In this document: positions 1-6,646 of the stretch, one piece after another
How the letters are laid out: every line of letters starts with the position of its first letter
Numbering within the stretch: the first letter of the stretch is position 1
Assembly: GCA_022563215.1 (NCBI GenBank)
Contig: JADFNT010000048.1
Span: forward strand, 1 to 9,001
DNA: 9,001 nt
Source of the DNA: Pseudomonadota bacterium
GTDB lineage: Bacteria > Pseudomonadota > Alphaproteobacteria > Rhodospirillales > Casp-alpha2
Direction of reading: 5' to 3'
Made by a program: the position numbers and the translations under genes
The notes under the pieces: generated by a model
Seen by the model: the letters and a program-made list of their open reading frames with translations, nothing else
Database searches by the model: none
What the model was told of the DNA's origin: nothing

Positions 1-704
1 TTTCGCCGCAACGCGGAATGGGCCTCGCTCCACCTGAATATGTGCCGGGCGCCGGCGATGGCGCTGCCGGCCAACGTCCGCATGGGACCGGCGGAAATGG
101 CGTTGACTCGGATGTTCCGGGGTCCGAGGTCGACGGCTAGATACCTGACACTGGCTTCGAGCGCGGCCTTGGCCACCCCCATGACGTTGTAGTTGGGCAT
201 CACCCGCTCGGAGCCCGAAAAAGTCAGCGACAACAGGCTGCCGCCTTCGGTCATCAACGGCGCCGCCAGGCGCGCCAGGGCCGTGAACGAATAGCAAGAC
301 ACATCCAAGGTGCGGGCGAAATTTTTCCGCGTGGTGTCCAGATAGTGGCCTTTCAGTTCTTCCTTGTCCGAATACGCCACCGCGTGAACGGCGAAATCCA
401 GGCTGCCCCAGGCGTCGGCAAGGGTGGCGAAAACCCGGTCCATGCTGGGCTCGTCCTCGACGTCGCAGGGCAGGATGATGGTAGAGCCGACGCCCTCGGC
501 CAACGGCCGGACCCGCTTGCCGAACGCATCGCCTTGGTAGGTGAAGGCCATTTCGGCGCCATGTTGGCTCAAAATATCGGCGATGCCCCAGGCGATGGAG
601 CGTTCGTTGGCGACGCCCATGATCAGGCCCTTCTTGCCCGCCATGAGCCCGGCGGTGTTCGCCGGTTTCAGGTCGCCAGGCTTGATTTCGCGTGGTCCGG
701 ACAC
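1..704 (-). CDS. fabI: Enoyl-ACP reductase FabI (NADH), 3' end beyond the window
   Basis: FabI reduces trans-2-enoyl-ACP to acyl-ACP, the last step of each cytosolic fatty acid elongation cycle, and is the target of triclosan-type inhibitors. 234 codons are visible; the family runs to about 260-275 residues, so some 30-40 C-terminal residues lie off the left edge. Visible marks are the Rossmann nucleotide loop GVANERSIAWG (residues 30-40), the Tyr-x6-Lys catalytic pair in NYNVMGVAK (Tyr172, Lys179; E. coli Tyr156/Lys163), and IRVNAISAGPMRTLAG (198-213) before the substrate-binding loop. The position matching E. coli Tyr146 is Phe162. The start is a GTG with TGGAG 8 bases upstream; the next in-frame ATG (codon 21) has a poorer site and would begin right at the Rossmann fold. 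The gene lies 35 bases after fabB on the same strand, so co-transcription with fabA-fabB is likely. The family is certain; the start is fairly sure. Confidence 0.95.
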   Translation of the reverse strand, partial: MSGPREIKPGDLKPANTAGLMAGKKGLIMGVANERSIAWGIADILSQHGAEMAFTYQGDAFGKRVRPLAEGVGSTIILPCDVEDEPSMDRVFATLADAWGSLDFAVHAVAYSDKEELKGHYLDTTRKNFARTLDVSCYSFTALARLAAPLMTEGGSLLSLTFSGSERVMPNYNVMGVAKAALEASVRYLAVDLGPRNIRVNAISAGPMRTLAGSAIAGARHIFRWSEAHSALRR

Positions 705-712
705 GTTTGATA

Positions 713-717
713 CTCCA
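713..717 (-). promoter_or_regulatory. Ribosome binding site of fabI
   Basis: TGGAG lies 8 bases before the GTG at 704-702. It decides in favour of this GTG over the internal ATG at 644-642, and gives the protein a 20-residue extension ahead of the MAGKKGLIMG core. Confidence 0.6.
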
Positions 718-739
718 GGAGCCGCCCGCCGGGCCGCCG

Positions 740-1981
740 TCAGCCCTCGACCCGCTTGAACGCCAGGGTCGCGTTGGTGCCGCCGAAGCCGAAACTGTTG
801 GATAACACCGTATTCAGTTGAACGCCGTCCTGGCGCTCGATCACCAGGGGCATGTCGCCGACCGCCGGGTCGGGTTCCTCGACGTTGGCGGAGGCGCAGA
901 TGAAGTCGTTTTCCATCATCAAAAGGCAGTAAATCGATTCCTGGACCCCGGTGGCGCCCTGGGAATGCCCGGTCAGCGACTTGGTCGAGTTGAAGGGCGG
1001 AATCCGGTCGTGGTCCTTGAAGGTCTCGCGGATGGCTTCGAGCTCCTTGGTGTCGCCGATGGGGGTGGACGTGCCGTGGGTGTTGATGTAATCCACCGGC
1101 ACGTCCAGGTCCGCCAGCACTGCCCGCATGCACCTGACGGCGCCTTCGCCGGAAGGCTGCACCATGTCGTGGCCGTCCGAGGTGGCGCCGTATCCGGCCA
1201 GTTCGGCGTAGATCTTGGCGCCCCGGGCCTTGGCGTGTTCGTATTCCTCCAGCACCACCACCCCGCCGCCGCCGGCGATGACGAATCCGTCGCGGTTGGC
1301 GTCGAAGGCGCGCGACGCCTTTTCCGGGGTGTCGTTGTAGCCGGAACTAAGCGCCGGCATGGCGTCGAACAGCACCGACAGGCTCCAGTGCAATTCCTCG
1401 CCGCCGCCGGCGAAAACGATGTCGTTCTTGCCCCATTGGATCAACTCGGCGCCGTTGCCGATGCAATGCGCGCTGGTCGAACACGCGGAGCTGATGGAAT
1501 AGCTAAGCCCCTTGATCTTGAAGGGGGTGGCCAGGGTCGCCGAATTGGTCGACGACATGGTCCTGGGCACCATGAAGGGGCCGACCTTCTTCGGGTTGCC
1601 CTTGCGCGCGATGTCGGCGGCCTTGACCTGGTTGCTGGTCGACGGGCCGCCGGAGCCCATGATCAGCGCCGTGCGCTCGTTGGAGACCTCGTTCTCGGTC
1701 AGGCCGGAATCGGCAATGGCCTGTTCCATGGCGATGTAGTTGTAGGCCGCCCCGTCGCCCATGAAGCGACGCCAGCGGCGGTCGATGGCTTCGTTGATGT
1801 CGATGGTCGGCTTGCCGTGGACATGGCTGCGGAAGCCCATGTCGCGGTATTCCTCGGAAAAGGTGATGCCCGAGCGGCCCTCGCGGAGCGAGTCCAGGAC
1901 CTCGTCCTTGTCGTTGCCAATGCTTGACACGATACCGATGCCGGTAACGACGACGCGTCTTTTAGGGGTGTCGCCGGCCAT
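740..1981 (-). CDS. fabB: Beta-ketoacyl-ACP synthase I, FabB
   Basis: FabB condenses malonyl-ACP with acyl-ACP. It is the synthase that elongates the cis-3-decenoyl-ACP made by FabA, so the two together commit carbon to unsaturated fatty acids. The protein has 413 residues, a usual length. The thiolase-fold Cys-His-His triad is complete: Cys167 in [10 protein letters not shown], His302 in [11 protein letters not shown] and His339 in KSLTGHS, with the conserved Lys334 just before it. The N-terminus [16 protein letters not shown] and the block [19 protein letters not shown] (36-54) are FabB-type rather than FabF-type, and the adjacency to fabA agrees. The ATG start is only 2 bases after the fabA TGA, with GAG 6 bases upstream inside fabA, so translational coupling is likely. 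The stop is TGA at 742-740. No broken or missing residues were seen. Confidence 0.97.
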   Translation of the reverse strand: MAGDTPKRRVVVTGIGIVSSIGNDKDEVLDSLREGRSGITFSEEYRDMGFRSHVHGKPTIDINEAIDRRWRRFMGDGAAYNYIAMEQAIADSGLTENEVSNERTALIMGSGGPSTSNQVKAADIARKGNPKKVGPFMVPRTMSSTNSATLATPFKIKGLSYSISSACSTSAHCIGNGAELIQWGKNDIVFAGGGEELHWSLSVLFDAMPALSSGYNDTPEKASRAFDANRDGFVIAGGGGVVVLEEYEHAKARGAKIYAELAGYGATSDGHDMVQPSGEGAVRCMRAVLADLDVPVDYINTHGTSTPIGDTKELEAIRETFKDHDRIPPFNSTKSLTGHSQGATGVQESIYCLLMMENDFICASANVEEPDPAVGDMPLVIERQDGVQLNTVLSNSFGFGGTNATLAFKRVEG

Positions 1982-1983
1982 CG

Positions 1984-2508
1984 TCAGCTCTCGGCCGAAG
2001 TTTCACCGGAAGTGAACACGGCCACCTTCAGGCCCTCGGCGGCATAGGCGGTGACGCCGTCCACCGTCATGATGCCGTCGGCGATGGCCAGGGTGATCCT
2101 CCGGTTAAAGACCCGCTTGATGTCAATGATATACGAGATCAGTTTGGCGCTCGGGCTTACCTGTTCGGTGAATTTCACCGACCCCACGCCGAGCGCCCGC
2201 CCGGCGCCGGGGGCGCCCATCCAGCCGAGGAAAAACCCGACCATCTGCCAAAGCGCATCGAGCCCTAGGCATCCGGGCATGACGGGATCGTTTTCGAAGT
2301 GGCACTGAAAAAACCACAGGTCCGCCTTGACGTCCAGTTCGGCGACGATCTGGCCGTGGCCGTACTTGCCGCCGTCGTCGGTGATATTGACGATGCGGTC
2401 GAACATCAGCATCGGCGGCAGCGGCAACTGGGCGTTGCCGGCCCCGAACAATTCGCCATGCCCGCAAGCCAGCAAATCCTCGTAGGAATAACTGTTCTTT
2501 TTCTTCAA
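1984..2508 (-). CDS. fabA: 3-hydroxydecanoyl-ACP dehydratase/isomerase FabA (TTG start)
   Basis: FabA dehydrates 3-hydroxydecanoyl-ACP and isomerises the trans-2 product to cis-3-decenoyl-ACP, the branch point of anaerobic unsaturated fatty acid synthesis. It works as a cytosolic hot-dog-fold dimer. The active-site segment is [16 protein letters not shown], with catalytic His70 and Asp84 in the numbering used here, matching the E. coli pair. [17 protein letters not shown] aligns with the E. coli N-terminus. The frame stays open to a GTG at 2607 (207 residues), but residues upstream of [12 protein letters not shown] look non-homologous and that GTG sits across a promoter-like TATAAT with no Shine-Dalgarno. 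There is no in-frame ATG or GTG between. The TTG at 2508 gives 174 residues, close to the 172 of E. coli FabA; AAGG lies 11 bases upstream, a rather long spacer. Family certain, start moderately sure. First gene of the fabA-fabB-fabI unit. Confidence 0.93.
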   Translation of the reverse strand: MKKKNSYSYEDLLACGHGELFGAGNAQLPLPPMLMFDRIVNITDDGGKYGHGQIVAELDVKADLWFFQCHFENDPVMPGCLGLDALWQMVGFFLGWMGAPGAGRALGVGSVKFTEQVSPSAKLISYIIDIKRVFNRRITLAIADGIMTVDGVTAYAAEGLKVAVFTSGETSAES

Positions 2509-2589
2509 GGGCTTGTTGACCTTTTTTGCCGACGTCCGCCGGTCGGCGCACGAATACCTTATCCCCGCAATCGCCTGTCGCGGTCGATG

Positions 2590-2605
2590 GGGAATTATAT
2601 ATCCC
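2590..2605 (-). promoter_or_regulatory. Likely promoter -10 of fabA within an imperfect palindrome
   Basis: On the minus strand the AT-rich island reads GGGATATATAATTCCC. It holds a consensus TATAAT at 2599-2594, about 86 bases upstream of the TTG start of fabA and about 27 bases after the pnp terminator tail. Six of eight base pairs are symmetric about the centre, so it could also be an operator. No good -35 hexamer is seen 16-18 bases upstream (about ATACCC), nor an extended -10 TG. The promoter call rests on the -10, its position after a terminator, and the need for a separate start of the fab unit. Confidence 0.5.
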
Positions 2606-2625
2606 ACACAGGGGCCGGGTATAAT

Positions 2626-2665
2626 AAAAAAGGCGGCCCCCCAGAGACTCCAGGGACCGCCTTTT
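2626..2665 (-). terminator. Rho-independent terminator after pnp
   Basis: On the minus strand AAAAGGCGG (2665-2657) pairs perfectly with CCGCCTTTT (2636-2628). The stem extends inward through TCCC against GGGG with one G-U pair, around a loop of roughly 12 bases, and a T-run follows (2631-2626). The stem starts 23 bases after the pnp TAA. In the other direction the same stem is followed by TTTTCTTTAATTT, so it could stop transcription both ways, although no convergent gene is present. It separates the infB-pnp operon from the fab unit. Confidence 0.9.
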
Positions 2666-2688
2666 CTTTAATTTACCGCTCCTTGGTA

Positions 2689-4836
2689 TTAACGCGCCGC
2701 CCGCTTGCCCGAAGACTGGCCGGGGATTTCCTTGCCGGTTTCCTGATCGACGGCCTTTAGAGACAACTTGACCTTGCCGCGATCGTCGATGCCGATCAGC
2801 TTGACCTTTACCTCGTCGCCGACGTTGATGATATCGGTGGTCTTGCCGACCCTTTCGGGCGCCAGTTCGGATATGTGAACCAGCCCGTCCTTCGAGCCCA
2901 TGAAGTTGACGAAGGCGCCGAAGTCCACGGTCTTCACCACCTTGCCCGTGTAAATGGCGCCGATTTCGGGTTCGGCGGTGATGCTCTTGATCCATTCGAT
3001 GGCCGCTTCCGTCGCTTTCTGGTCGACGGCGGCGACCTTCACGGTGCCGTCGTCATCGAGGTCGATCTTGGTGCCCGTGACCTCGCAGATTTCGCGGATC
3101 ATCTTGCCGCCCGGTCCGATGACTTCGCGGATTTTGTCCTTGGGTATCTTGATCATCGTGATCCGGGGCGCGTTTTCGCTGACGTCACTGCGGGCCGCAC
3201 CCAGCCCCTTGGCCATCTCGCCCAGGATATGCAGGCGGCCGTCGCGGGCCTGGGCCAGCGCCACCTTCATGATTTCCTCGGTGATCGAGGTGATCTTGAT
3301 GTCCATCTGCAGGGACGTAATCCCGTCCGCGGTGCCGGCGACCTTGAAGTCCATGTCGCCCAGATGGTCCTCGTCGCCGAGGATGTCCGACAACACGGCG
3401 TAGTCGTCATCCTCCTTGATCAGGCCCATGGCGATGCCGGCCACCGGCTTGGCCAAGGGAACGCCGGCGTCCATCAACGACAGCGACGCGCCGCACACGG
3501 TGGCCATCGAAGACGACCCGTTGGATTCGGTGATCTCGGAGACCACGCGGATGGTGTAGGGGAAGTCTTCCTTCGACGGCATCAACGGATGGATCGCCCG
3601 CCACGCCAGCTTTCCGTGACCGACCTCGCGCCGCCCGGTAAAGCCGAAGCGCCCGGCCTCGCCCACCGAATAGGGCGGGAAATTGTAATGCAGCATGAAG
3701 TGTTCGCGGTAATCCTCGGCCAGACCGTCGATGATCTGTTCGTCCTGTCCGGTACCCAGCGTCGTCACCACGATGGCCTGAGTCTCGCCACGGGTAAACA
3801 GGGCCGAGCCGTGGGTCCGGGGCAGGGATCCGACCTCGACCGAAATCGGCCGCACCGTCTTGGTGTCGCGGCCGTCGATGCGTTGGCCGGTCTTCAGGAT
3901 ATCCTTACGCACGATGTCCTTTTCCAGGTCCTTCAGGATATCGCCGAGGGTATCGGCGACCAGCCCCTCGTCCAGGCTTTCGTCAGCCGTCAGCTCTTCG
4001 CGGACACGGTCCTTGGCGGCATTGAGTTTTTCGACGCGGGCGGTTTTCTCGGTTTCCTTGTAGGCGGTCCGTAAATCGGCCTCGACGGAAGTCTTGACCC
4101 TTTCGGCCAGGGCGGCTTTGCCTTCGGGTTCTTTCGGCACTTCGCGGGGTTCCTTGGCGCAGGCTTCGGCGAGCTCGATGATGGCATTGATAACCGGCTG
4201 CATGCCCTGGTGACCGAACATCACGGCGCCCAGCATCACCTCTTCCGACAACTGGGAAGCCTCCGATTCCACCATCAGCACACCGTCTCGGGTGCCGGCG
4301 ACGACCAGGTTCAGGTCGGTGTTGGTCATTTCGTCGAGGGGCGGGTTCAGCATGTATTCGCCGTTGATGTATCCGACCCGGGCGCCGCCGATGGGGCCCA
4401 TGAACGGCAGCCCCGAAATGGTCAGCGCCGCCGACGTGCCGACCATGGCGACGATGTCGGGATCGTTTTCCAGGTCGTGGGTCAGCACCGTGCAGATGAC
4501 CTGGGTTTCGTTGCTGAACCCCTTGGCGAACAACGGCCGGATGGGCCGGTCGATCAGGCGCGAGGTCAGGACTTCCTTCTCGCTGGGCCGGCCTTCGCGT
4601 TTGAAAAAGCCGCCCGGAATCTTGCCGGCGGCAAAGGTCTTTTCCTGGTAGTGGACGGCGAGCGGGAAAAAGTCGAGTCCCGGCCTCGGGGATGTTTCCC
4701 CGACCACGGTGCACAGCACCATGGTGTCGCCGTACGTCGCCATCACGGCGCCGTCGGCCTGGCGGGCGATTTTTCCGGTCTCGAGGACCAGCGTTCGCCC
4801 GCCCCATTCGATTTCTTTTCTGTATTCTTGAAACAT
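2689..4836 (-). CDS. pnp: Polyribonucleotide nucleotidyltransferase (PNPase)
   Basis: PNPase degrades RNA 3' to 5' with phosphate, releasing nucleoside diphosphates. It acts as a cytosolic trimer and in many bacteria joins the RNase E degradosome. The protein has 715 residues (E. coli 711) and all domains. First RNase PH domain: about 9-140, with the RNA-channel loop FFKREGRP at 77-84. Helical linker: about 220-310. Second RNase PH domain: from [12 protein letters not shown] (319-330), with active-site Asp490, Asp496 and Lys498 in [11 protein letters not shown] (E. coli Asp486/Asp492/Lys494). KH domain: GPGG loop at 574-577. S1 domain: about 624-694, [15 protein letters not shown]. The tail after S1 is short. 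ATGs occur at 4845 and 4836. I chose 4836 because AAGGA abuts the first but lies 9 bases from the second, and because alphaproteobacterial PNPases usually begin [13 protein letters not shown]. Its 130-base leader holds a tandem repeat; a terminator follows. Confidence 0.97.
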   Translation of the reverse strand: MFQEYRKEIEWGGRTLVLETGKIARQADGAVMATYGDTMVLCTVVGETSPRPGLDFFPLAVHYQEKTFAAGKIPGGFFKREGRPSEKEVLTSRLIDRPIRPLFAKGFSNETQVICTVLTHDLENDPDIVAMVGTSAALTISGLPFMGPIGGARVGYINGEYMLNPPLDEMTNTDLNLVVAGTRDGVLMVESEASQLSEEVMLGAVMFGHQGMQPVINAIIELAEACAKEPREVPKEPEGKAALAERVKTSVEADLRTAYKETEKTARVEKLNAAKDRVREELTADESLDEGLVADTLGDILKDLEKDIVRKDILKTGQRIDGRDTKTVRPISVEVGSLPRTHGSALFTRGETQAIVVTTLGTGQDEQIIDGLAEDYREHFMLHYNFPPYSVGEAGRFGFTGRREVGHGKLAWRAIHPLMPSKEDFPYTIRVVSEITESNGSSSMATVCGASLSLMDAGVPLAKPVAGIAMGLIKEDDDYAVLSDILGDEDHLGDMDFKVAGTADGITSLQMDIKITSITEEIMKVALAQARDGRLHILGEMAKGLGAARSDVSENAPRITMIKIPKDKIREVIGPGGKMIREICEVTGTKIDLDDDGTVKVAAVDQKATEAAIEWIKSITAEPEIGAIYTGKVVKTVDFGAFVNFMGSKDGLVHISELAPERVGKTTDIINVGDEVKVKLIGIDDRGKVKLSLKAVDQETGKEIPGQSSGKRAAR

Positions 4837-4845
4837 CTCTTTCAT

Positions 4846-4850
4846 TCCTT
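4846..4850 (-). promoter_or_regulatory. Ribosome binding site of pnp
   Basis: AAGGA ends immediately before the ATG at 4845 (spacing 0) and 9 bases before the ATG at 4836. This spacing favours the second ATG. A weaker TAGG at 4855-4852 could serve the first. Confidence 0.5.
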
Positions 4851-4854
4851 ACCT

Positions 4855-4902
4855 ACGGACAACAAGCTCTCTCATCCCAACGGACATCAAGTTCTCTCAT
4901 CC
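4855..4902 (-). repeat. Tandem direct repeat in the pnp leader (two 23-base copies, period 25)
   Basis: Two copies, 4880-4902 and 4855-4877 in transcription order, agree at 21 of 23 positions and are separated by two bases. In mRNA sense each starts GGATGAGAGA, continues CTTG, and ends TGTCCGT. The second copy ends about 19 bases before the pnp ATG at 4836. The rest of the rpsO-pnp gap (4837-4966) holds a short possible GC stem (GCCGG at 4954-4950 with CCGGC at 4941-4937) without a T-run, and no clear promoter. The position points to a role in pnp expression, but a chance slippage duplication is possible. Confidence 0.85.
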
Positions 4903-4966
4903 TTCGTATTTACCAACTTCGGGCAATCATCGGGCCGCCGGGGTCATTACCGGCCAATCCCGTTCT

Positions 4967-5236
4967 TCACCGGCGCAGGCCGAGGCGTTTGACCAGGTCT
5001 TCATAACGCGTGACCTGTTTCGATTTCACGTAATCGAGAAGCCGACGGCGGTGGCCCACCATCATCAGCAGGCCGCGGCGCGAGTGAAAATCTTTCTTGT
5101 GGGTTTTCAAATGTTCGGTGAGGTTGGTAATGCGTTCCGAAAGGATAGCCACCTGCACCTCCGGCGAACCGGTATCGTCTTTCTTGACAGCGAACTCCTT
5201 GATGAGTTCCTGCTTCCGCTCTGCGGTTATCGACAT
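4967..5236 (-). CDS. rpsO: 30S ribosomal protein S15
   Basis: S15 is a primary 16S rRNA-binding protein of the 30S platform; it binds the central domain and also helps form a bridge to the 50S subunit. The 89 residues match the family length exactly. The conserved core [20 protein letters not shown] and the C-terminal end RLGLRR are present, as is the N-terminal [15 protein letters not shown]. The ATG has GGAG 6 bases upstream, within the 15-base gap after truB. In E. coli S15 represses its own translation through its mRNA leader; I see no obvious pseudoknot here and do not claim this. No terminator is seen between rpsO and pnp, which favours read-through. Confidence 0.98.
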   Translation of the reverse strand: MSITAERKQELIKEFAVKKDDTGSPEVQVAILSERITNLTEHLKTHKKDFHSRRGLLMMVGHRRRLLDYVKSKQVTRYEDLVKRLGLRR

Positions 5237-5251
5237 CGTATACTCCGAACG

Positions 5252-6178
5252 TCAAAGGTTCATTACACGGAAGGGACGGATTTCCCCTCCATTGATTTTT
5301 GCCAATGCCACCAGCCTGCCCTCCGCCATGGCGCGAACGACGTCGCCTTGGCTGATATTCTTGAGAGGAGACCGGCTGGCCACCGGCAGCACCGGAATGG
5401 CCTGGCCTTGGCTTAGCTTTCGGGCCTCTGTTTCCGTCAGGGCCAGTGCCGGGATGTCGTCCAGCACGGTCTCGACGGGCAGCAGGTACTCCGAGAGCGG
5501 CGCACTATGCCTCAGCGATTCCAGTTTATCCAGCGAAATCGCCTGGTTTTCGTCAAAAGGCCCAACCGCGATCCGGCGCAATTGGGCAATATGGCCGACG
5601 GTTCCGAGCGCCGCCGCCATATCGCGGGCCAGGCTGCGCATGTAGGCGCCCTTGCCCGAAACCGCCTCGAACTCGGCGTGATCCGCGTCAACCATGCTTA
5701 AAAGCTTTAAGTCCTCGATATGGATCGTGCGGGGTTTCATCTCCGGCGCCTGGTCGGCCCGGGCCAGCTCATAGGCCCGCTTGCCGTCAATCTTGATGGC
5801 CGAGAACACCGGCGGAACCTGCTCGATATCGCCTATAAAGTTCCCGAGGACGGCAAGGATTTGTTTCTTTGCCGGCCTTGCGTCGGAAGTCGCCACCACT
5901 TCTCCCTCGGCGTCGTCGGTGTCGCGCTGTTCCCCCCAGCGGACGGTGAACCGGTACGCCTTGGCGCCATCCATCAGGTAGGACACGATCTTCGTCGCCT
6001 CGCCGAGCGCCATCGGCAGGACCCCCGTGGCCATGGGATCCAGGGTGCCGGCGTGGCCGACCTTGGCCGCGCCGGTCAGCCGGCGCACGCGGCCGACGAC
6101 GGCGCTGGAACTGAGGCCACCCGGTTTATCGATGATGATCCAGCCGTGGATCGCCTTGCCGCGGCGCTTACGCCCCAT
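5252..6178 (-). CDS. truB: tRNA pseudouridine(55) synthase TruB
   Basis: TruB isomerises U55 to pseudouridine in the T-loop of most elongator tRNAs and also acts as a tRNA folding chaperone. The protein has 308 residues, normal for the family. Visible motifs: DKPGGLSS (17-24), the catalytic block GHAGTLDPMATGVLP with nucleophile Asp47, Tyr75 in KAYRF, VPPVFSAIKIDGKRAYELAR (121-140), and GAYMRSLARDM with Arg181. These correspond to E. coli Asp48, Tyr76 and Arg181. The region after about residue 245 fits the C-terminal PUA-like RNA-binding domain. The ATG lies inside the end of rbfA (11-base overlap), so its translation is probably coupled; a GGGA about 9 bases before the ATG could help. rpsO follows after 15 bases. 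Confidence 0.97.
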   Translation of the reverse strand: MGRKRRGKAIHGWIIIDKPGGLSSSAVVGRVRRLTGAAKVGHAGTLDPMATGVLPMALGEATKIVSYLMDGAKAYRFTVRWGEQRDTDDAEGEVVATSDARPAKKQILAVLGNFIGDIEQVPPVFSAIKIDGKRAYELARADQAPEMKPRTIHIEDLKLLSMVDADHAEFEAVSGKGAYMRSLARDMAAALGTVGHIAQLRRIAVGPFDENQAISLDKLESLRHSAPLSEYLLPVETVLDDIPALALTETEARKLSQGQAIPVLPVASRSPLKNISQGDVVRAMAEGRLVALAKINGGEIRPFRVMNL

Positions 6179-6587
6179 CGTTTTCGTTCCCGGTTTCGTT
6201 TTCCGGGGTCAGATCGCGGGCCACGGAAGGGTCCTTCAACAGGTCGTGGATGCGCCCCGCCTGGTCGAAGGATTGATCGGCGATGAAATTGAGCCCAGGC
6301 AGGTATTTCAATTTGACCGTATTGCCGATCTTCCGGCGCAGGAAGGGCGCCGCCCGGTTGAGCGCCGCCACCACGTCTTCGCACTCCCCGCCGCCGAGCG
6401 GCATCACGAAAGCGGTGGCGTTGCGGAGGTCCGGCGAGATCCGGACCTCGGTAACGGTCACCGCAGCGCCGCCCAGCCCCGGGTCGCGGATGTCGCCGCG
6501 TTCAAGGATCCACGCCAATGCATGACGCAGTTCCTCGCCGACCCGGAGTTGGCGCTGGCTGGGGGCCTTGGCGTCCCCTTTGCTCAT
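6168..6587 (-). CDS. rbfA: Ribosome-binding factor A (RbfA)
   Basis: RbfA is a small KH-fold protein that binds the immature 30S subunit near helix 1 of 16S rRNA and supports late maturation, especially in the cold. The family blocks are VRISPDLRNATAFVMPLGG in the middle and LKYLPGLNFIADQSFDQAGR toward the C-terminus, followed by an acidic tail with no clear structure. It has 139 residues from the ATG at 6587, which has GAGGA 5 bases upstream. A TTG four codons earlier overlaps that Shine-Dalgarno and is rejected as the start. It follows infB by 59 bases without a terminator and overlaps truB by 11 bases, the usual infB-rbfA-truB arrangement. Confidence 0.96.
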   Translation of the reverse strand: MSKGDAKAPSQRQLRVGEELRHALAWILERGDIRDPGLGGAAVTVTEVRISPDLRNATAFVMPLGGGECEDVVAALNRAAPFLRRKIGNTVKLKYLPGLNFIADQSFDQAGRIHDLLKDPSVARDLTPENETGNENDGA

Positions 6588-6592
6588 GTGAG

Positions 6593-6597
6593 TCCTC
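6593..6597 (-). promoter_or_regulatory. Ribosome binding site of rbfA
   Basis: GAGGA lies 5 bases before the ATG at 6587-6585. It fixes the start there rather than at the in-frame TTG at 6599-6597, whose last base is the first base of this site. Confidence 0.7.
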
Positions 6598-6646
6598 AAT
6601 CAGGTCATGAACTCATAAATGGCGGCTTAAAGCGCGGATTGGGCGC

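Noticed and set aside
818..1927. Long open frame on the plus strand (369 codons) across fabB.
   Set aside because: It is antisense to fabB, which has a complete catalytic triad. The translation is Gly/Val/Asp/His-rich with no recognisable family, typical of a shadow frame in GC-rich DNA.
2620..2625. TATAAT on the plus strand next to the pnp terminator.
   Set aside because: It is the reverse complement of the end of the terminator T-tract, and no plus-strand gene follows.
2123..2995. 290-codon minus-strand frame spanning the end of pnp, the terminator and much of fabA.
   Set aside because: It runs through a strong terminator and is out of frame with both real genes; the product is Arg/Gly-rich without homology that I recognise.
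2875..4074. Long open frame on the plus strand (399 codons) across pnp.
   Set aside because: Antisense shadow of pnp: compositionally biased, no recognisable domain, no ribosome site of note.
4849..4900. Two tiny ORFs in the pnp leader repeat: 15 codons from ATG 4900 to TAG 4853, and 8 codons from ATG 4875 to TAA 4849, both beginning MREL.
   Set aside because: Each ATG directly abuts its GG-rich upstream bases with no usable spacing, the two are in different frames, and the similar start only reflects the DNA repeat. Not supported as leader peptides without conservation.
4887..4935. Possible separate promoter for pnp in the rpsO-pnp gap (TAAATA-like box at about 4912-4907).
   Set aside because: No matching -35 box at a usable distance; too weak to annotate.
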